Shown: positions 1 through 9,318 of the stretch, one piece after another
Layout of the letters: each line of letters begins with the position of its first letter
How positions within the stretch are numbered: the stretch's first letter is position 1
Assembly (NCBI GenBank): GCA_964525495.1
Contig: CAZGHS010000007.1
Location: 8,282-72,281 of the forward strand
Length of the DNA stretch: 64,000 nt
Source of the DNA: CAZGHS01 sp964525495
Lineage (GTDB): Bacteria; Patescibacteriota; Microgenomatia; JALYQM01
Direction: 5' to 3'
Program-made: the position numbers and the translations under genes
Notes under the pieces: model-generated
The model's input: the letters and a program-made list of their open reading frames with translations, nothing else
What the model was told of the DNA's origin: nothing
The model's database searches: none

Positions 1-1968
1 AAAAATTGGTTTATCTCACCAGTAAACATTAGTACCGACTTAAACTTTGTGGACTATAGCGAATTAAAAAACCATTATGAAAATGGTCCAACTGTATGGT
101 ACCCACACATAGCAAACGGTTTTGGAACGCACGCACTATATCCACTAATATACTTTTGGTTCTTCTATCTTTTTCTTAGGGCAACATTCTTCATCGAAAA
201 TCCATTTATTCTACACAAAATAATTTTCTTAATACCTGTTTTACTTACCGGAATAGGATCATGTTGGTATTTTACAAAGGTCTTTCTTAAAAAAAACACT
301 GCATCCTTTGTGTTTTCGTTTATTTTTTTACTCAATCCCTATATTCTAATGGTTGCATCAGGAGGCCAAGCGGGAGTTGCGACTGCATATATGCTGACGC
401 CTCTAGCAATAGCTTTTTTTTATCAGATTATAAAGAGAATTCAAAACGAAGAATATATAAGTAGATATCACCAACTTAGAGATTATCTAATATTTACAAT
501 AATAATAGTAGTACTCTCAATGCACGATTCACGTATTTTGTATATCGACATTTTTGCATTAGTCTTGCTAGCCACAGGCATAATAATTAGTAACCGAGAA
601 CTTGTAAAAAAACTAGGACNNNNNNNNNNAGGTTTTGTTGGGTTTCATGCAATCTGGATTGTTCCCTCACTTCTCAATACTTCCATTCAATTGCCAACAG
701 GTTACGGCTCAGATGCATCACTCCAATTTCTTAGCTTCACCAGGTTAGCTCACGCCATTACCTTAACCCATCCCAACTACCCTGAGAATATCTTTGGTCA
801 AGTAAAAGAAATAAGTGGATTTGCCTTCGTGTTACCTATCTTAGCTTTCTGGCAGTTGAGAAAAAAAGAAAAAAAAGTAATATTTTTTGCAATCCTATCG
901 CTAGGTGGAATCTTTCTATCCAAGGGAGCAAACGAGCCACTAGAACAATTTTATATTTGGGCATACAAATCACTACCACTCATGAACCTGTATAGAGATT
1001 CCACAAAATTTTTCGTACTTATTGCCGTTGGGTTTAGTTTTCTGATCTCGCTTACTCTAGATGAGCTAATAAGCTATAAAATTCTCCAAAAGTATAAAAC
1101 AGCTATTCTCTCTGTATTTATAGGATTTGTCATTATACTATGGAATCCCACTTTTATCGATCGTATAAAAGGTACATTAGCTTATCGTCAGTATCCAGAG
1201 GGATTTAAAAACGTTGAGACTTATTTTAAAAAGGAAAACAATTACGGGAGAGTTCTGTGGGTTCCATACAAAGAAAAATTCGGATTCTCCAACCCTCAGC
1301 ACCCTTCTGTAAATCTTACTGAGATGATACGGGGAGGTCAATGTTTGCCAACCTTTTGTATCCCAGAGAAAACATGGCCAGATAATTATGTATTTACAAG
1401 AGAAGATATTTCAAAAGAAATTCATGAGAATATACAAATATTCCAACAAGGCAGTTCTGAAAAGGTATTTAATAAACTGGCAATAAACTACATTGTGATT
1501 CCACCAGACATTGATCAAGAAATCTTTATATATGACAGAAAATACTATCAAACAATAAAAAACGAATATATAAACTTACTCGATCAGGTTTCCTGGCTAA
1601 ATAAAACGTATGATACAGAAGGATTCGTAATATACAAAACGGCATGGCCTGGTGACCTTATCTCACCAAGTCAGTATAGTGAAGAAACACCAACAAAGTA
1701 CAAAGTCTTTTTGACAGGGGAAGAGCAAGGAATATATTTTTCACAAAAATTTGATGAAAACTGGATACTAAAAGATAGCACTTACACTATAAAATCATCT
1801 GAAGATCAACAAATAAACTATTTCGCAGTCAACAATCAATCAGGTGAATATAAATTGGAGTATCAACCGCAAAAATACGCAGATACTGGATTTCAAATCT
1901 CCACTGTAACCATATTTATTCTTACTTTATTAACAGGATTCACAGCTCTAAAATCTGTAAAAGTATAG
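1..1968 (+). CDS. Multi-membrane-span protein, probable glycan-assembly transferase (5' partial)
   Basis: The frame is open to the first base of the window, so the GTG at 49 is unlikely to be the real start and the gene is cut at its 5' end. The visible 655 residues hold about ten hydrophobic segments (first two thirds), then a soluble C-terminal domain of roughly 200 residues and a final membrane helix. This layout resembles large membrane glycosyltransferases of the GT-C type or YfhO-like proteins, but I see no diagnostic motif. An assembly gap of 10 N at 620-629 interrupts it; the frame continues only if the gap length is right modulo three. It converges on the next gene with a 21-base tail overlap. 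The GT-rich neighbourhood supports a role in surface polysaccharide or protein glycosylation; the exact function is unknown. Confidence 0.75.
   Translation, partial: KNWFISPVNISTDLNFVDYSELKNHYENGPTVWYPHIANGFGTHALYPLIYFWFFYLFLRATFFIENPFILHKIIFLIPVLLTGIGSCWYFTKVFLKKNTASFVFSFIFLLNPYILMVASGGQAGVATAYMLTPLAIAFFYQIIKRIQNEEYISRYHQLRDYLIFTIIIVVLSMHDSRILYIDIFALVLLATGIIISNRELVKKLGXXXXGFVGFHAIWIVPSLLNTSIQLPTGYGSDASLQFLSFTRLAHAITLTHPNYPENIFGQVKEISGFAFVLPILAFWQLRKKEKKVIFFAILSLGGIFLSKGANEPLEQFYIWAYKSLPLMNLYRDSTKFFVLIAVGFSFLISLTLDELISYKILQKYKTAILSVFIGFVIILWNPTFIDRIKGTLAYRQYPEGFKNVETYFKKENNYGRVLWVPYKEKFGFSNPQHPSVNLTEMIRGGQCLPTFCIPEKTWPDNYVFTREDISKEIHENIQIFQQGSSEKVFNKLAINYIVIPPDIDQEIFIYDRKYYQTIKNEYINLLDQVSWLNKTYDTEGFVIYKTAWPGDLISPSQYSEETPTKYKVFLTGEEQGIYFSQKFDENWILKDSTYTIKSSEDQQINYFAVNNQSGEYKLEYQPQKYADTGFQISTVTIFILTLLTGFTALKSVKV
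620..629. other. Assembly gap (10 N) inside the first CDS
   Basis: Ten N bases. A second run of exactly ten occurs at 41338, which suggests a fixed-size scaffolding placeholder rather than a measured distance, so the four unknown residues in the encoded protein should not be trusted. Confidence 0.95.
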
Positions 1969-3882
1969 TCCCTGAGCAGTCTTCACAGGGGCAGCCATAT
2001 TCCCAGACTGCAAGCATGTATACGACTCGAAAGCAAGTAAGTACTGAGTTCCGATGCGGTTCATAACTTCTGAAACCTTCGACGTATCGCAGTTAAGAAG
2101 GCTAGCCCGCAAGTCACGTAGATTTTGTTTTCTCACATCATGCTCTTTACCAAAGTCAAACACAGTTGAAATAGTTTCAAGATATGCAGTTCGCCCAGCA
2201 ATCGGGCCTATCAAACCTCGCTGTCCCCAATCTAAATCTTTAGTAACCTCGTCGTAGCGAGGAAGAACTGTCACATATTGGGTCTCAGAAACAGTTTTTT
2301 TCAAAGTCATAAGTACAGACTCTTGATCCTTTGAGAGAAAAATCCCTGTAGGTTCAAAAACATATCCTTTCAAATGTAAATAGATCTCAACTCCGGCTAA
2401 AAGGCCGACTAAAAGTAAGCAAATCGTTTTAACAATATACCCTCTTGCAACAAATAGATTACCTAAAGAAATTCCAGCAGGTATAGATAAAAGAATCATA
2501 CCTATCCACATAAACTGTGTGATATCAAATATGGAGACTGATTGAATAAAAAAAGAGATCATAATAAGTGGAACTAAGAAGCAAACAACTAGTATCAAAA
2601 CATAGGGATTTCGCCAAAAGGAGAGACTGAACATATTTCGTATGTCTTTCAACATAACTAACTTTGTTCCCAAGTTTATTATCCAAAAAACGCTCAAAGC
2701 TTCTGCATATAAAATAATAAGTCGAGGGATATTAGAGTGTTCTAAAAAAATTACACGGCGCTGCTCCCAGTTCCATTCATGAAAAAACCATTGGCGCATA
2801 AAGTGGTCATAAAACACCAGAGGCGCCCACACAAGCGTAACCGTTCCAGAATTATTAATAACAAAAGTAAAGTAGGTTAATAAAGCAGTGAGAACACACG
2901 TAATAAAAGTGACAATAGATGTAGATAATGATCTTCTCTTAAAAAATAAAACTAGACAATACACAACCAATGCCAGTATCCCGATAAAGCCAGCGTAGAC
3001 TTTTATCTGGCTCAAAAGTCCTAAGAACAAAGCAGTTAGAATAACATATCCTCGTTTCTCTAATATTTTAGGTAAGAAAAAAAGTCCAGATAATAAGAAA
3101 ATTAAAGACAAGACCAAGGGTGGATTAAGCAGCAATCCTACACCATAAAAAAGTCCGGAATAGAAAAGAGCATAATGGTAAGTAAATAATGGTGTAAAGC
3201 TTTGTAATGTAAATACAAATATAAGAACAAAGCATGCAACAACTCTTTTATGAGTAAAAAGGCGTGCCCAAACATAAAAAACACTTCCAAATAAGCACGA
3301 AAGAAAAAAAGGAAACATTCTAAAGTACAGATCATATAGAGGAAAATTGAAAAAAAGTGTAAATCTACTCAACAAAAAGTCATAAAAATAGTGATAGCCT
3401 CTCAGTTCAACACCTGCAAAGGCCAAGTTTTTAGGCGGGAAAGAATTCATCAAAGCGTGAATATAAGATAGATGCGTTAATCCATCTATTGCATTTACAC
3501 CAATAAACTGTAGGCCCCGATTACCATACCACCCAGAGAAAAAAGTAATACTTAAGTGGATGAGAGCGCCAGTCACTACGGTAATAAGCACAAGAGGATT
3601 AAGTCGATAAGAATATAATAGAGGTAATTGCTTGAATCGTAATAATCGATATAAAAAAACAAAATCGATAGCAAAGAAAGTAAGCAGTACTAAATATGGA
3701 GCTTGTAGCCATGCAAAAATATAACTGACTATAATGAAACATGCAAGTCCGATACACCACGAAAGGATAAATTCATCGCGTTTAGCAAGTGGTATTTGAA
3801 AGAAATAGAGTACCGCGCGCCCGGGTAGAAAAAATAATACAATAGTTAAAACAATAAAAAGAGTTAGCCAAACCAAAAGCAT
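1948..3882 (-). CDS. Large polytopic membrane protein, function unknown
   Basis: About 644 residues with a dozen or more hydrophobic helices over the first 500 residues and a short soluble tail. Size and topology resemble GT-C membrane glycosyltransferases, and it lies among them, but no catalytic motif is recognisable to me. I chose the ATG at 3882 (protein starts MLLVWL) rather than an upstream TTG because a TATACT hexamer on the minus strand lies exactly six bases before it, the leaderless arrangement seen throughout the window. It is divergent from the GT39-like gene at 3903; the two -10 elements overlap. It converges with the partial gene upstream of it in the window. Confidence 0.8.
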   Translation of the reverse strand: MLLVWLTLFIVLTIVLFFLPGRAVLYFFQIPLAKRDEFILSWCIGLACFIIVSYIFAWLQAPYLVLLTFFAIDFVFLYRLLRFKQLPLLYSYRLNPLVLITVVTGALIHLSITFFSGWYGNRGLQFIGVNAIDGLTHLSYIHALMNSFPPKNLAFAGVELRGYHYFYDFLLSRFTLFFNFPLYDLYFRMFPFFLSCLFGSVFYVWARLFTHKRVVACFVLIFVFTLQSFTPLFTYHYALFYSGLFYGVGLLLNPPLVLSLIFLLSGLFFLPKILEKRGYVILTALFLGLLSQIKVYAGFIGILALVVYCLVLFFKRRSLSTSIVTFITCVLTALLTYFTFVINNSGTVTLVWAPLVFYDHFMRQWFFHEWNWEQRRVIFLEHSNIPRLIILYAEALSVFWIINLGTKLVMLKDIRNMFSLSFWRNPYVLILVVCFLVPLIMISFFIQSVSIFDITQFMWIGMILLSIPAGISLGNLFVARGYIVKTICLLLVGLLAGVEIYLHLKGYVFEPTGIFLSKDQESVLMTLKKTVSETQYVTVLPRYDEVTKDLDWGQRGLIGPIAGRTAYLETISTVFDFGKEHDVRKQNLRDLRASLLNCDTSKVSEVMNRIGTQYLLAFESYTCLQSGNMAAPVKTAQGLYFYRF

Positions 3883-3888
3883 AAATGT

Positions 3889-3896
3889 AGTATAAA
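3889..3896. promoter_or_regulatory. Overlapping divergent -10 elements
   Basis: Minus strand TATACT (3894-3889) sits 6 bases before ATG 3882; plus strand TATAAA (3891-3896) sits 6 bases before ATG 3903. Both would give leaderless transcripts, and RNA polymerase could open only one at a time because the hexamers share four base pairs. Confidence 0.65.
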
Positions 3897-3902
3897 ACAA
3901 AT

Positions 3903-5606
3903 ATGAATACAAAACACCTAATACTCATAATCGGCATTTTATCAGTTAGTTTGCTGTTAAGGATTGTTAATTTAGATATTAGTCCGCCTGCTATTACAAA
4001 TGACGAAGTAAATGCTGCTTACAATAGCTACTCATTAGCTACAACAGGAAAAGACGTCTCAGGGCAATCTTGGTTTAAAGCTGCTTTTCTAACGCCTCAA
4101 AACTATACAATGACCGAGTTTTTGGCAGTCGCCGCGGTGCCTTGGATCAAAGTATTTGGACTTTCCATGGCATCAGTAAGATCGTGGTATGCAGTTCTGG
4201 GCGCTTTAACAACCGGTCTCTTGTTTTTAATCACAAAAAAACTCACACACAATCAGGCAATTGCGATTCTAAGTGCCGGGATATTAGCAGTGATGCCTTG
4301 GCATATTCACTTCAGCAGATTAGGGTATGACGGGATGTTAGCTTTGTTTTGGCTATTGCTTGGAACTACAATAATTCTATACGCAAAAAGTAAAACCATT
4401 TTCCTAGCTATTCCATTTTACATTCTATCGTTTCATTCGTACCACGCTTTTAAATTGATAGTAGCTCCATTTATCATAGCCTTAGTTATATATTTAAGTA
4501 AAACAAACGCAAAAAAAACAATTGCAATTGCCCTTTTTGTAGTCATTTGGATGGCGATATATCTTCCGCTGTTTCAAAAATATAGCGCTGCTCAATCTAG
4601 GACAGACGAACTTCTAATTAACAGTGAAGAAGTTACAAAAAAAGTTAATCGAGATCGTCAGAATTCACTAGTATATCAGCCCATTACAACAGTTTTCAGC
4701 AATAAATTCACCTATTCAATAAGAAAAATCACTGATAACGCATTCAGTTTCTTTAGTCCAAACATGTTGTTCCTAACTGGTGAAGGAAATACAATTTTCT
4801 CAACACACGAGCATGGATTATTTTATTCTTTTGAAATTATTTTTTTGATTATAGGGATACACGCGATATGGAGAAGAAATAAGAGACTAGCCTTATTCCT
4901 AATATGCACAATCCTAATTGCCATTCTACCATCGGTACTTAACGTTTATAATCAAGCGTATGCGTTGAGATCTCTTGCGGTAACACCTTGGGCGGCAATT
5001 GTTATCGCGTACGGGATCTATGCGTTAGTAACAAGTTTTAAAACAAATTATATAAAAAAGGCTTCAATCATCACGATCACAATTTCGTATACACTTGGGC
5101 TAGGGAACTATTTAACAATCTATCATGGGCTATATCCAGTCAACGCCGCATCAAGCTATTTATTGCAAGACCGAATACTTGCTAACTACCTACAATCTGT
5201 GCCCAAAGACCAAACCGCTTATATTATCGGTCAAGAACCGCGCGGTTACATGTTACGCTATGCTTTTTACTCCCGAACCAACCCAGCCATTATTCAAGAT
5301 CAATGGTTCCAGAATGAGTATAAAATAGACAATGTTATATTCACCTCAGAATGCAAAAATGCATCACGGGGGATAACTATCGTTCATAAAGATAAACCAG
5401 ATTGTATAAAGGAAAAATTAATAGAAAGACAAAAGCTTTCAGATAATAACCAAATATGGATCTGGCAAGGTGATCAAGAATGTTTACAATATGCGTCAGA
5501 TCATACAAAATTCATATATCCAAAGGATAAAAAAAGCTGGCAAGATATAGGAAAGTTTACTAAAGTAGATTTGTGTAAAAATTGGATAATTAAAAGAGAA
5601 ATATGA
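3903..5606 (+). CDS. GT39/PMT_2-like membrane glycosyltransferase
   Basis: 567 residues. After a first helix (about 5-22) comes an extracytoplasmic stretch with an acidic TNDE motif near residue 33, the position where GT39 (dolichyl-phosphate-mannose-type and ArnT-like) enzymes carry their catalytic acidic pair, followed by about ten more helices and a soluble C-terminal domain of about 150 residues. Such enzymes transfer a sugar from a polyprenyl-phosphate donor to a substrate outside the membrane. ATG 3903 has a TATAAA six bases upstream. The stop overlaps the next ATG (ATGA at 5603), so the three genes 3903-6971 are probably translated as a coupled operon. Acceptor and donor are unknown. 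Confidence 0.8.
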   Translation: MNTKHLILIIGILSVSLLLRIVNLDISPPAITNDEVNAAYNSYSLATTGKDVSGQSWFKAAFLTPQNYTMTEFLAVAAVPWIKVFGLSMASVRSWYAVLGALTTGLLFLITKKLTHNQAIAILSAGILAVMPWHIHFSRLGYDGMLALFWLLLGTTIILYAKSKTIFLAIPFYILSFHSYHAFKLIVAPFIIALVIYLSKTNAKKTIAIALFVVIWMAIYLPLFQKYSAAQSRTDELLINSEEVTKKVNRDRQNSLVYQPITTVFSNKFTYSIRKITDNAFSFFSPNMLFLTGEGNTIFSTHEHGLFYSFEIIFLIIGIHAIWRRNKRLALFLICTILIAILPSVLNVYNQAYALRSLAVTPWAAIVIAYGIYALVTSFKTNYIKKASIITITISYTLGLGNYLTIYHGLYPVNAASSYLLQDRILANYLQSVPKDQTAYIIGQEPRGYMLRYAFYSRTNPAIIQDQWFQNEYKIDNVIFTSECKNASRGITIVHKDKPDCIKEKLIERQKLSDNNQIWIWQGDQECLQYASDHTKFIYPKDKKSWQDIGKFTKVDLCKNWIIKREI

Positions 5607-5839
5607 AACCACAAGATCTAGTATTTATAGCAGCAATCCTATTTCTAATCATATATAAGAAAGGCAAGTATATGTGGTTCGCCGGGATGATTTCACTTCT
5701 ACTTGCCGGACTACTTTTCCTAGTCAACAATTTATTCACATCACAAAGGCTAAGCTGGTATGCTTTCGGGTTCCTCTTACTCGCAACAATTCGTCAAGCG
5801 AGTATAATAATCTCACATGAATCCAAAAAGAATAATTAA
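5603..5839 (+). CDS. Small membrane protein between two transferases
   Basis: 78 residues, mostly hydrophobic, with two to three predicted helices (about 5-20, 24-42, 50-68) and a charged tail. Its ATG overlaps the stop of the GT39-like gene by four bases and its own end overlaps the next gene by 23 bases, so it is embedded in the operon and translationally coupled. No family recognised. The position suggests an accessory subunit or flippase-like partner of the flanking transferases; that is inference only. Confidence 0.65.
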   Translation: MKPQDLVFIAAILFLIIYKKGKYMWFAGMISLLLAGLLFLVNNLFTSQRLSWYAFGFLLLATIRQASIIISHESKKNN

Positions 5840-6971
5840 ATCTGCTTTAGTGATAGTTATCTTAGTCAGTTTTGGACTCATCCTCTATAACAATAAAGAA
5901 AAATATACGACGTTTGACTATTGGAAACGGTTCCCACAGTTAAAAAAAGATTTTTATGGATCGCAATATTTTAACAAGGATTCAGTTGGATTTACCCCAG
6001 ACGAACACGTTTACTCGTTTGCAGGCGGGGCATTAATCCAAGGAGAAAATCCAATACTTATTCTTCCCGAAGCGCCTCCCCTTGGAAAATACCTTATCGG
6101 CCTCTCAGCAAAATTATTCAACAATGAAAATATTCTCATCATGCCAGTCGCTGGAATCATCGGACTAGTCTTCATGTATCTTATTGGCCGTCAAATATAT
6201 ACTTCATCCATCACGCCTCTTATTCCTCCGTTGTTGGTCACTCTCGAACCCCTATATAGGAATCAATATAAATACGTGCCACTCTTCGATATTGCCCATC
6301 TCATGTTCTTATTAATTTCGCTTTATTTTTTCAACAAAGCGCTAACAGCTAAAGAAAAAGATCTGAAATGGTTTATTGCTGCTCAAATTGCATTCGGTTG
6401 TTTTATTTCAACTAAGTTCTATATGGCAGGTATTACAATTGCCGGGGCTTGGGTCCTAGTATTGCTCTACAATAAAAATAAATCAAAACTTATCAAACTA
6501 TTCGCTACATTCCCAATCTCAGTATTTGTGCTATATCTCACCTATGTTCGAGTACTTATCATAGGATATCCATTTAACAGGTTTCTAGGGATTCAGCGTT
6601 GGATTTACAACTTTTGGACAGGAAAACTAAGTTTGCCATTCACGGTTTGGCCACTCATTTTTCTAAATCAGTGGTACGTCTGGTGGGGTGACGTTCCGAT
6701 CCTCTCAGATTTTCAATGGCAAATCACATGGCCTGTCGTTACTGCTTTGTCATTTTCAGCACTCGCATTATATATACTTAAAAAACTACCTCAGAAAAAA
6801 GAAGTCGAAGTAATTCTCGCATTTACACTTACCTATGGAGCATTCGCAAGTATAGGACAAACATCCGCACGTTATCTCGTTATTTATCTTCCTATCCTGT
6901 ATCTAGCGAGCACGTACCTTCTTGAACATATCATCATCTCTAGGCGAAACAAACAAAAAATCCTACGCTAA
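5817..6971 (+). CDS. PMT/GT39-family membrane mannosyltransferase-like protein
   Basis: 384 residues. One N-terminal helix (about 7-25), then a soluble stretch containing a TPDE motif (about residue 60) and an APPLGKY motif (about residue 90). Acidic pairs and P-P-x-G-K segments in the first extracytoplasmic loop are typical of protein O-mannosyltransferases. Seven to eight helices follow. It is shorter than usual PMTs (about 500 or more) and lacks a large C-terminal domain. It starts inside the preceding small gene, so it is coupled to it. The substrate could be protein Ser/Thr (the Thr/Pro-rich surface proteins encoded nearby are candidates) or a lipid-linked glycan; this is inference. Confidence 0.7.
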   Translation: MNPKRIIKSALVIVILVSFGLILYNNKEKYTTFDYWKRFPQLKKDFYGSQYFNKDSVGFTPDEHVYSFAGGALIQGENPILILPEAPPLGKYLIGLSAKLFNNENILIMPVAGIIGLVFMYLIGRQIYTSSITPLIPPLLVTLEPLYRNQYKYVPLFDIAHLMFLLISLYFFNKALTAKEKDLKWFIAAQIAFGCFISTKFYMAGITIAGAWVLVLLYNKNKSKLIKLFATFPISVFVLYLTYVRVLIIGYPFNRFLGIQRWIYNFWTGKLSLPFTVWPLIFLNQWYVWWGDVPILSDFQWQITWPVVTALSFSALALYILKKLPQKKEVEVILAFTLTYGAFASIGQTSARYLVIYLPILYLASTYLLEHIIISRRNKQKILR

Positions 6972-7025
6972 TCTTGCATAATACTGAGGCTATGATATCT
7001 TTTTCACCAGACGCGAAAGATTCAC

Positions 7026-8252
7026 ATGAACATTCTCATTATTCATTGCTCCTTTATTTATACCGGTGGGGGAGAACGCATAGTATTAGAGCAAATAGAT
7101 CACCTCACACGTCGTGGCAATAAAGTACTGTGTTACACACCTGTACTCGACACCAAAAACTGCTTCCCCGATATCATAAAAAAATACCAAATAAAAACTT
7201 TTCTGCCGCAATTACCTCGATGGTTTCCAATACGCCATGCAATCGTAATGTTACTAAGCTGCATTATTACACCCCTCTATGCTTTTAAATTTAAAAATGT
7301 AGATATTATCATTGGGGAAAACCAACCTGGTGCCTGGATTGCCTACGTATTATCAGTATTAACAAAAAAACCGTACATCGTATATTTAAATCACCCCAAT
7401 CGAATGATTTATCCTCGGGACAATGAAGACTGGGCGTCAATAAAAGACTTTAAATTATTAAGTTATCTATTTTTTCTATTCAAACCAGTATTAAAAATCT
7501 TAGATAATATAAGCATTAAAAATGCGAAACAACGTTTAGTTAATGGTATCTTTATTGGAAAAGAAATTGAGAAAATCTACAACATTTCATGGATGGCCTG
7601 TCCGTCTGGGGCAATAAGAATAAAAGAATATAAAGACAGAGAAGAAAATAAATCTGGAAAAATAACTATAAACGGTCGAACGATCGATAGACCATTTATA
7701 TTATTTACTGGTCGCCATCAGAAATGGAAACGTATTGATTGGTTAGTGGAAATAGGATCAATTATCAGCAAGCAACATCAAGATTTCTATATTCTTATTC
7801 CGGGATCTTCAACACCATATACAGAAGTCTTAAAAAGACTAACAAAAAAATTGCACGCGCAATCCTATGTACTGTTCTTAGGAAGAATAACTCAAGAAGA
7901 GCTCAGAAAGCTTTATTTGCAGGCATCGGCATATGCGTTTCCGTCTGAGAAAGAAGATTTCGGCATAGTTATCATCGAAGCAATGGGTCATGGAGTTCCG
8001 GTTGTTGCTTGGAATGTAGGTGGACCAACCGATTCAGTAGTGGACCATAAAACCGGCTACTTAATCGAGCCGTACGACAAAGAAAAATTCGCACAAGCGC
8101 TTCTTTCTATTCTCACAAATAACAAGTTACAAAACTCACTTGGAAGGAACGCAGTCGAACATATAGCAAAGAATTTTAGTTGGACAAGACACACAAATAT
8201 CCTTGAACAAGAATTAAAGAAAGCGGTAGTAGTAAAACACAAAAAGGTGTGA
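7026..8252 (+). CDS. GT4-family glycosyltransferase (ALG2/mannosyltransferase-like)
   Basis: 408 residues, two Rossmann halves of the GT-B fold. The N-terminal domain begins with the glycine-rich GGGER loop (about residues 17-21). The C-terminal domain carries GRHQKWKR (donor-binding start, near 230) and the GT4 EX7E motif in EDFGIVIIE followed by GVPVVAWNVGG. No signal peptide or helices, so it acts on the cytoplasmic face with a nucleotide-sugar donor. It resembles ALG2-like alpha-mannosyltransferases in overall pattern, but donor specificity cannot be read from sequence. It starts 54 bases after the membrane transferase; no clear promoter or Shine-Dalgarno site is visible. Confidence 0.88.
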   Translation: MNILIIHCSFIYTGGGERIVLEQIDHLTRRGNKVLCYTPVLDTKNCFPDIIKKYQIKTFLPQLPRWFPIRHAIVMLLSCIITPLYAFKFKNVDIIIGENQPGAWIAYVLSVLTKKPYIVYLNHPNRMIYPRDNEDWASIKDFKLLSYLFFLFKPVLKILDNISIKNAKQRLVNGIFIGKEIEKIYNISWMACPSGAIRIKEYKDREENKSGKITINGRTIDRPFILFTGRHQKWKRIDWLVEIGSIISKQHQDFYILIPGSSTPYTEVLKRLTKKLHAQSYVLFLGRITQEELRKLYLQASAYAFPSEKEDFGIVIIEAMGHGVPVVAWNVGGPTDSVVDHKTGYLIEPYDKEKFAQALLSILTNNKLQNSLGRNAVEHIAKNFSWTRHTNILEQELKKAVVVKHKKV

Positions 8253-8270
8253 TAGGTTAGTCGTATAAAC

Positions 8271-9311
8271 ATGAACCTGCCCAATCCTGCCCAAAATGCA
8301 GTCTTTGCCATCGAAAATAAATTAAAGCGCAATCACGTAGTCCAAAGCGAACTATTTAAACGCAAAATTCGTTGGGATTTCCCAATGTCTATCAATCTAG
8401 AAACAACCAATCATTGTAATTTGCGCTGCATTATGTGCCCTCGACATCTCACCGACCGGGGATTTGGTCTCATGGATGACGGTCTTTATCAAAAGCTAAT
8501 TGATGAAATAGCTGAAAAAGGTCCAGTTCTAACACTCACTTTGATAAAAGACGGCGAATCATTAATCCATCCCCGCGTTCATGAATTAATAAAATACGCC
8601 AAAGAACGAAAAGCTGCGCATCGTATCGAAATTTTTTCAAATGGAATTCTACTCGATGAAGATAGATCAGTAAAAATAATTGAATCAGGCCTCGATGTAT
8701 TAAATATTAGTATTGATGCAATGAATCCAGAGACCTACAAGAAGATTAAAGGAAGAGATCAATACGAAATGGTTGTAAAAAATACTAAGAGATTTGCCGA
8801 AATTAAAAAAGAAATGGGAGCCAAAACACCTTTACTTGTAGCTAAATTCATAGGAATGACAGAAAATGCTGAGCAATTACAAGAGTATAAAAGCTTTTGG
8901 AAACCAATCGCTGATCAAGTACTTATCTCTCCTTATCACAATTACGCAGGTGGAACGTCAGACCGAAAACTCAAATCCCAAAAAGATGCCAAATGTAGAT
9001 ATCCCTGCTTAGTCACATGGTTCAATCCAGTAGTTTTGTGGGATGGTCTCGTCACACCATGTTGTGTCAATTTTATGAAAAACGAACTCATTATGGGTGA
9101 TGTTAAAACACAGACTATCGAAGAAGTGTGGCAAAGCGATAAATACAACAAACTTCGAGCAGATATGATACGGGGAGACATGTCAGAGTGGAAAACTTGT
9201 TCACGTTGTACTTATTGGGAAAACTTTGTAAATATGACTGGTTGGCTGGAAAATAAAGAGAAGAATCTCGAAAATCCCTATCTTCCACAAAGTCAGGTTT
9301 CAACGGTATAA
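8271..9311 (+). CDS. Radical SAM protein with C-terminal SPASM-like cysteines
   Basis: 346 residues. The CNLRCIMC motif (about residues 47-54) is the CX3CX2C site that binds the [4Fe-4S] cluster and S-adenosylmethionine. A second cysteine group lies in the C-terminal third (C-R-Y-P-C, then TPCC, then TCSRC near 305), as expected for an auxiliary-cluster SPASM domain. SPASM proteins modify peptides, sugars or cofactors; substrate unknown here. It lies 18 bases after the GT4 gene and just before alaS, so it may belong to the glycan operon. It could be a sugar-modifying or a maturase-type enzyme. Confidence 0.85.
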   Translation: MNLPNPAQNAVFAIENKLKRNHVVQSELFKRKIRWDFPMSINLETTNHCNLRCIMCPRHLTDRGFGLMDDGLYQKLIDEIAEKGPVLTLTLIKDGESLIHPRVHELIKYAKERKAAHRIEIFSNGILLDEDRSVKIIESGLDVLNISIDAMNPETYKKIKGRDQYEMVVKNTKRFAEIKKEMGAKTPLLVAKFIGMTENAEQLQEYKSFWKPIADQVLISPYHNYAGGTSDRKLKSQKDAKCRYPCLVTWFNPVVLWDGLVTPCCVNFMKNELIMGDVKTQTIEEVWQSDKYNKLRADMIRGDMSEWKTCSRCTYWENFVNMTGWLENKEKNLENPYLPQSQVSTV

Positions 9312-9312
9312 T
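9307..9312 (+). promoter_or_regulatory. -10 element of alaS (leaderless)
   Basis: TATAAT followed by exactly six bases and then ATG 9319. It overlaps the end of the radical SAM gene (stop 9309-9311). No good -35 is visible at the expected distance. Confidence 0.6.
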
Positions 9313-9318
9313 GCACGC

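Noticed and set aside
2054..2257. 67-residue plus-strand ORF
   Set aside because: Antisense to the soluble tail of the 1948-3882 membrane protein; no promoter.
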